NCBI GenBank assembly: GCA_002343505.1
Contig: DDQZ01000033.1
Span: 2,086 to 45,982 of the forward strand
DNA: 43,897 bases
Direction: 5' to 3'
Source of the DNA: Verrucomicrobiaceae bacterium UBA2429
GTDB lineage: Bacteria > Verrucomicrobiota > Verrucomicrobiia > Verrucomicrobiales > Verrucomicrobiaceae
Shown here: positions 40,966 to 43,897 of the stretch, one piece after another
Layout of the letters: each line of letters starts with the position of its first letter
Position numbering within the stretch: position 1 is the first letter of the stretch
The notes under the pieces: model-generated
What the model was told of the DNA's origin: nothing
Database searches by the model: none
What the model saw: the letters and a program-made list of their open reading frames with translations, nothing else
Position numbers and translations under genes: made by a program

Positions 40966-43878
40966 ATGTTCTCGCGCCCCACAGCCATCCTGCTCTGTCT
41001 CTCCACCGCGCTTCATGCCGCGCCCGGCGAGCTGCGCTACAACCGCGACATCCGCCCCATCCTCAGCGACAACTGCTTTGCCTGCCACGGGCCGGACAAA
41101 AACCACCGCGAGGCCGACCTGCGCCTCGATGTGCGCGAGGCCACCATTGACATGAAGGCCATCGTGCCCGGCGACCCCGCCGCCAGCAGCATCATAGACC
41201 GCGTCCACACCACCGACGAGGACGACCTCATGCCGCCGCCCGAGTCGAAAAAGACACTCACCGACGCGCAGAAAAAAATCCTTTCCGACTGGATCAAGCA
41301 AGGCGCGCCCTACGAGCCGCACTGGGCCTACGCGCCGCTGGTGAAGCCGGAGGTTCCCTCATTCCGCCTTCCACAATCCGCAATCCGCAATCCCACAGAC
41401 ACCTTCATCCAGTCCCGGCTCGCGGAGAAAGGTCACGCGCCCTCGCCCATGTCGAATGCGCGCACTCTCGCCCGCCGCATCAGCCTCGATCTCACCGGGC
41501 TGCCGCCCGCGCCGCAGGAGGTGGAGCGCTTTGAGAAAGACTTCGCCCAGTCCCCGGACGACGCCGTCAACGCCCTCGTCACCCGCCTTTTCAAGTCCCC
41601 CCACTTCGGCGAGCGCTGGGCCGTGTGGTGGCTGGATGTGGCCCGCTACGCCGACACCGTCGGATTTCATGGCGACCAGAACCAGCGCGTCTTCCCCTAC
41701 CGCGACTACGTGATCCGCTCCTTCAACGTGAACAAGCGCTTCAACCAGTTCACCCTCGAGCAGCTCGCCGGCGACCTGCTGCCGCGCCCCACCACCGAGC
41801 AGCTCGTGGCCACCGGCTTCAACCGCCTCAACATGATGACCCGCGAGGGCGGCGCGCAGCCGAAGGAATACCTCGCCAAATACCAGGCCGACCGCGTGCG
41901 CACCGTCGGCGGCGCATGGCTCGGCGCCACGCTCGGCTGCGCCGAGTGCCACGACCACAAGTTCGACCCCTTCACCATGCGGGACTTTTACTCCCTCTCC
42001 GCCTACTTTGCCGACATCAAGCAATTCGGCGTCTATGCCAGCTACGGCTACACGCCCAACGAGGAACTGAAGGGCTGGAGCAACGACCACCCCTTCCCGC
42101 CCGAGATCGAAGTGGACAGCCCCTATTTGAAGCAGCGCCTCCAGCGCACCCGCGCCCGCATGATCGAGACCGCCGCCCAGGCATGGAAGGACGCCGTGAA
42201 AACCGACGCCGGCCGCGCCTCCATCCAGTCCTGGATCGCCCAAAGCCGCGCGCATCTCCAGGCGCATCCCGAAGGCTGGCTCACCCCCGCGCATGAGGCC
42301 GCCACCCGGCCCGCGAAGGAGGACAAAAAAGCCCCGCCCGTCAAAGCCGCCGTCCAGCCCGATGGCAGCGTGTTGCTGGAAACCCGCGCGCCGCAAAACA
42401 CCGTCATCACCCTCAAGCCAGGAGCCGCGCGCATCGCCGCCATCCGCCTGGAGTTGCTGCCGCACGAACACCACCGCGGCATCGAAATGGGCGCCACCGC
42501 CAGCGGCCTCACGCTGAACCCCGCCTTCACCATCCGCCAGCCCGGCGCGGACAAGGACACCCCGCTCGCCATCCTCCACGCCGACGCCCCGGAGAAGCAG
42601 CCGCGCTACTCCGGCACCGAGGAGGTCATCGGCATCCGCGGCGGCTGGAAGACCTCCGTGGCCTACGCCCGCGCCGCGCAGCACAGCGTCTGGCTCCTGG
42701 AGCAGCCCGTGGACTTGGCGGAGGGCGGCGCGCTCATCCTGCGCCTGAACAACCACAGCGCCGGCTGCCTGCGCGTCTCCATCAGCCCCGTGGCGCCCTT
42801 TTTGCCCCTGGAGAAAAACTGGGCCGCCGCCCTGCCGCCGCTTCTGGACAAAGCCCTCACCTCCTTGGAAAAGACCGTCCACCCGCGCATCTCCACCCTC
42901 TGGCTCATGCAGTCCGGCCAGGCGCCCGCCGCCGCGCGGGAAAAATGGGGCGCGCTCTATCACGAGGCGCTCGCCTGCCGCGATGGCAAGGCCATGACCC
43001 AGGTCACCGTCGCCCTCGCCGAACCCATGCCCGTGCGCGACCTGCCGCGCGGCAACTGGATGGATGAAAGCGGCGCCCTCCGCCCGCCCGCGCCGCCCGA
43101 GTTCCTCACCGGCCCCCTCAAGCCGGACGCCCCGCGCCAGACCCGGCTCGACCTCGCCCGCTGGCTCACCTCCGCCGAAAATCCCCTCACCGCGCGCACC
43201 TTCGTCAACCGCCTCTGGAAGCAATTCTTCGGCAACGGACTCTCCAGCGCCGTGGACGACCTCGGCGCCCAGGGCGAGACCCCCAGCCACCCCGGGCTGC
43301 TCGACTGGCTCGCCAGCGAATTCCGCGACAGCGGCTGGGACATCCAGCGCGTCATGCGCCTCATCGTCACCAGCCACACCTACCTCCAGGACAGCCGCGC
43401 CCGCCCCGAACTGCGCGAGGCCGACCCCGACAACCGCCTGCTCGCCTTCCAGAACCCCCGCCGGCTCGACGCCGAATTCGTCCGCGACAACGCCCTCTTC
43501 GCCGCCGGCATCCTCAACCTCGACCTCGGCGGCCCCAGCGCCAAGCCCTACCAGCCGCCCGGTTATTACGACAACCTGCAATTCCCCAGCCGCGACTACA
43601 TCCCCCACACCGACGACCGCCAGTGGCGGCGCGGCCTCTACATGCACTGGCAGCGCACCTTCCTCCACCCCATGCTGGCGAACTTCGACGCCCCCGCGCG
43701 CGACGAATGCACCGCCGCCCGCACCGTCTCCAACACCCCCCAGCAGGCCCTCACCCTGCTCAACGACACCACCTTCGTCGAAGCCGCCCGCGCCTTCGCC
43801 CAAAGCCTGCCCGCCGCTTCCGACGAGGCCCGCCTCAGCCACATCTTCCAGCGCGCCCTCGCCCGCCCGCCCACCCAC
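40966..43878 (+). CDS. PSD1-type cytochrome protein (DUF1549/DUF1553), 3' end missing
   Basis: 971 codons are visible of a large exported protein of the Planctomycete/Verrucomicrobial PSD1 family. A signal peptide (RPTAILLCLSTALHAAP) precedes a cytochrome-c-like domain with the heme motif CFACH (C37, C40, H41) and LMPPPESKKTL. The DUF1549 domain follows with FGERWAVWWLDVARYADT and a second CAECH motif in GCAECHDHKFDPF. A beta-rich insertion and then the DUF1553 domain close the visible part (LARWLTSAENPLTARTFVNR, NRLLAFQNPRRLDAEFVRD, TVSNTPQQALTLLNDTTFVEAA, ending at ALARPPT). Function is unproven, possibly redox-linked polysaccharide processing. A 7-bp tandem repeat encodes part of the linker. 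The last 19 bases of the contig are adapter, so the frame past 43878 is not real. Confidence 0.93.
41360..41394 (+). repeat. Five-unit 7-bp tandem repeat inside the PSD1 gene
   Basis: Heptamers CATTCCG, CCTTCCA, CAATCCG, CAATCCG, CAATCCC lie in frame in the linker between the cytochrome and DUF1549 domains. They are translated as the stretch SFRLPQSAIRNPQSAIRNP. The last unit supplies the N-P of the N-P-x-D-x-F-I motif with which DUF1549 normally begins. Confidence 0.8.
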
Positions 43879-43897
43879 CTGTCTCTTATACACACAT
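43879..43897. other. Tn5/Nextera mosaic-end adapter remnant at the contig end
   Basis: CTGTCTCTTATACACA (43879-43894) is identical to the first 16 bases of the Tn5 mosaic-end complement used in Nextera libraries, followed by CAT, as if CA had been duplicated. Its reverse complement yields the well-known false peptides MCIRDR and MYKRQ. It is a library artefact, not genome sequence. Confidence 0.93.

Noticed and set aside
41359..43893. Open frame of about 844 codons on the minus strand starting MYKRQ
   Set aside because: It is antisense to the PSD1 gene and its start lies inside the Nextera adapter.
1..43897. CRISPR arrays, tRNA or rRNA genes, phage genes, transposases and restriction-modification systems
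   Set aside because: No spaced direct repeats, no tRNA or rRNA sequence that I could recognise, and no protein with integrase, transposase, capsid or restriction motifs was seen. The only defence-like unit is vapBC.

Overview
The window is a 43.9 kb piece of a GC-rich bacterial chromosome, almost certainly Verrucomicrobiota (Planctomycetota is the second choice). The pointers are a secreted sulfatase, a DUF1501 protein, a PSD1-type DUF1549/DUF1553 cytochrome, DUF1080 lipoproteins, a very long secreted repeat protein, and short 7-bp tandem repeats of a kind I remember from these phyla. It looks like a draft or metagenomic contig. The left end cuts a sulfatase. The right end runs into a Tn5/Nextera mosaic-end sequence, so the last 19 bases are not genomic.

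Layout. 1-3070 (minus): rplM-rpsI with a good -35 box and a textbook terminator, then prephenate dehydratase and the truncated sulfatase. 3241-8509 (plus): a tight run of TPR-AAA ATPase, mtnA, a double-domain serine hydrolase and a small lipoprotein. 8542-12000: DUF1501 (minus), a vapBC toxin-antitoxin pair behind a perfect palindrome, and a two-domain DUF1080 lipoprotein. 12068-25202: a surface-glycan locus, with eleven minus-strand genes spaced by -4 to 27 bp (flippase, acyltransferase, sulfotransferase, glycosyltransferase, asparagine-synthase-like amidotransferase, three methyltransferases, hexapeptide acetyltransferase, second glycosyltransferase, second sulfotransferase). An FkbM-like methyltransferase converges on its 3' end. 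25407-29474 (plus): a HEAT-repeat membrane-anchored protein and a 1047-residue secreted tandem-repeat protein. 29705-34914: a TonB-dependent receptor, a small membrane protein and a divergent copper-type P-type ATPase. 34928-38866: an L,D-transpeptidase, a SASA-type esterase and an alpha/beta hydrolase-methyltransferase fusion. 39035-40760: a DUF47-Pit phosphate-uptake pair behind a -35/-10 pair and an 18-bp palindrome. 40966 to the end: the truncated PSD1 cytochrome.

How it fits together. The glycan locus has the parts to assemble, decorate (sulfate, acetyl/acyl, methyl, amide) and flip a lipid-linked oligosaccharide. It has no initiating phosphoglycosyl transferase, polymerase, sugar-nucleotide or PAPS genes, so these must lie elsewhere. 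The sulfatase, DUF1080 proteins, SASA esterase, DUF1501 and PSD1 proteins are typical of the polysaccharide-degrading repertoire of these phyla.

I found no CRISPR array, rRNA, tRNA, phage or insertion sequence, and nothing I would call a wholly new system. The best leads are the 7-bp repeat tracts translated inside two unrelated exported proteins, the leaderless-looking vapBC promoter/operator, the tandem penicillin-binding-type hydrolase, and several near-invariant catalytic residues that are substituted.
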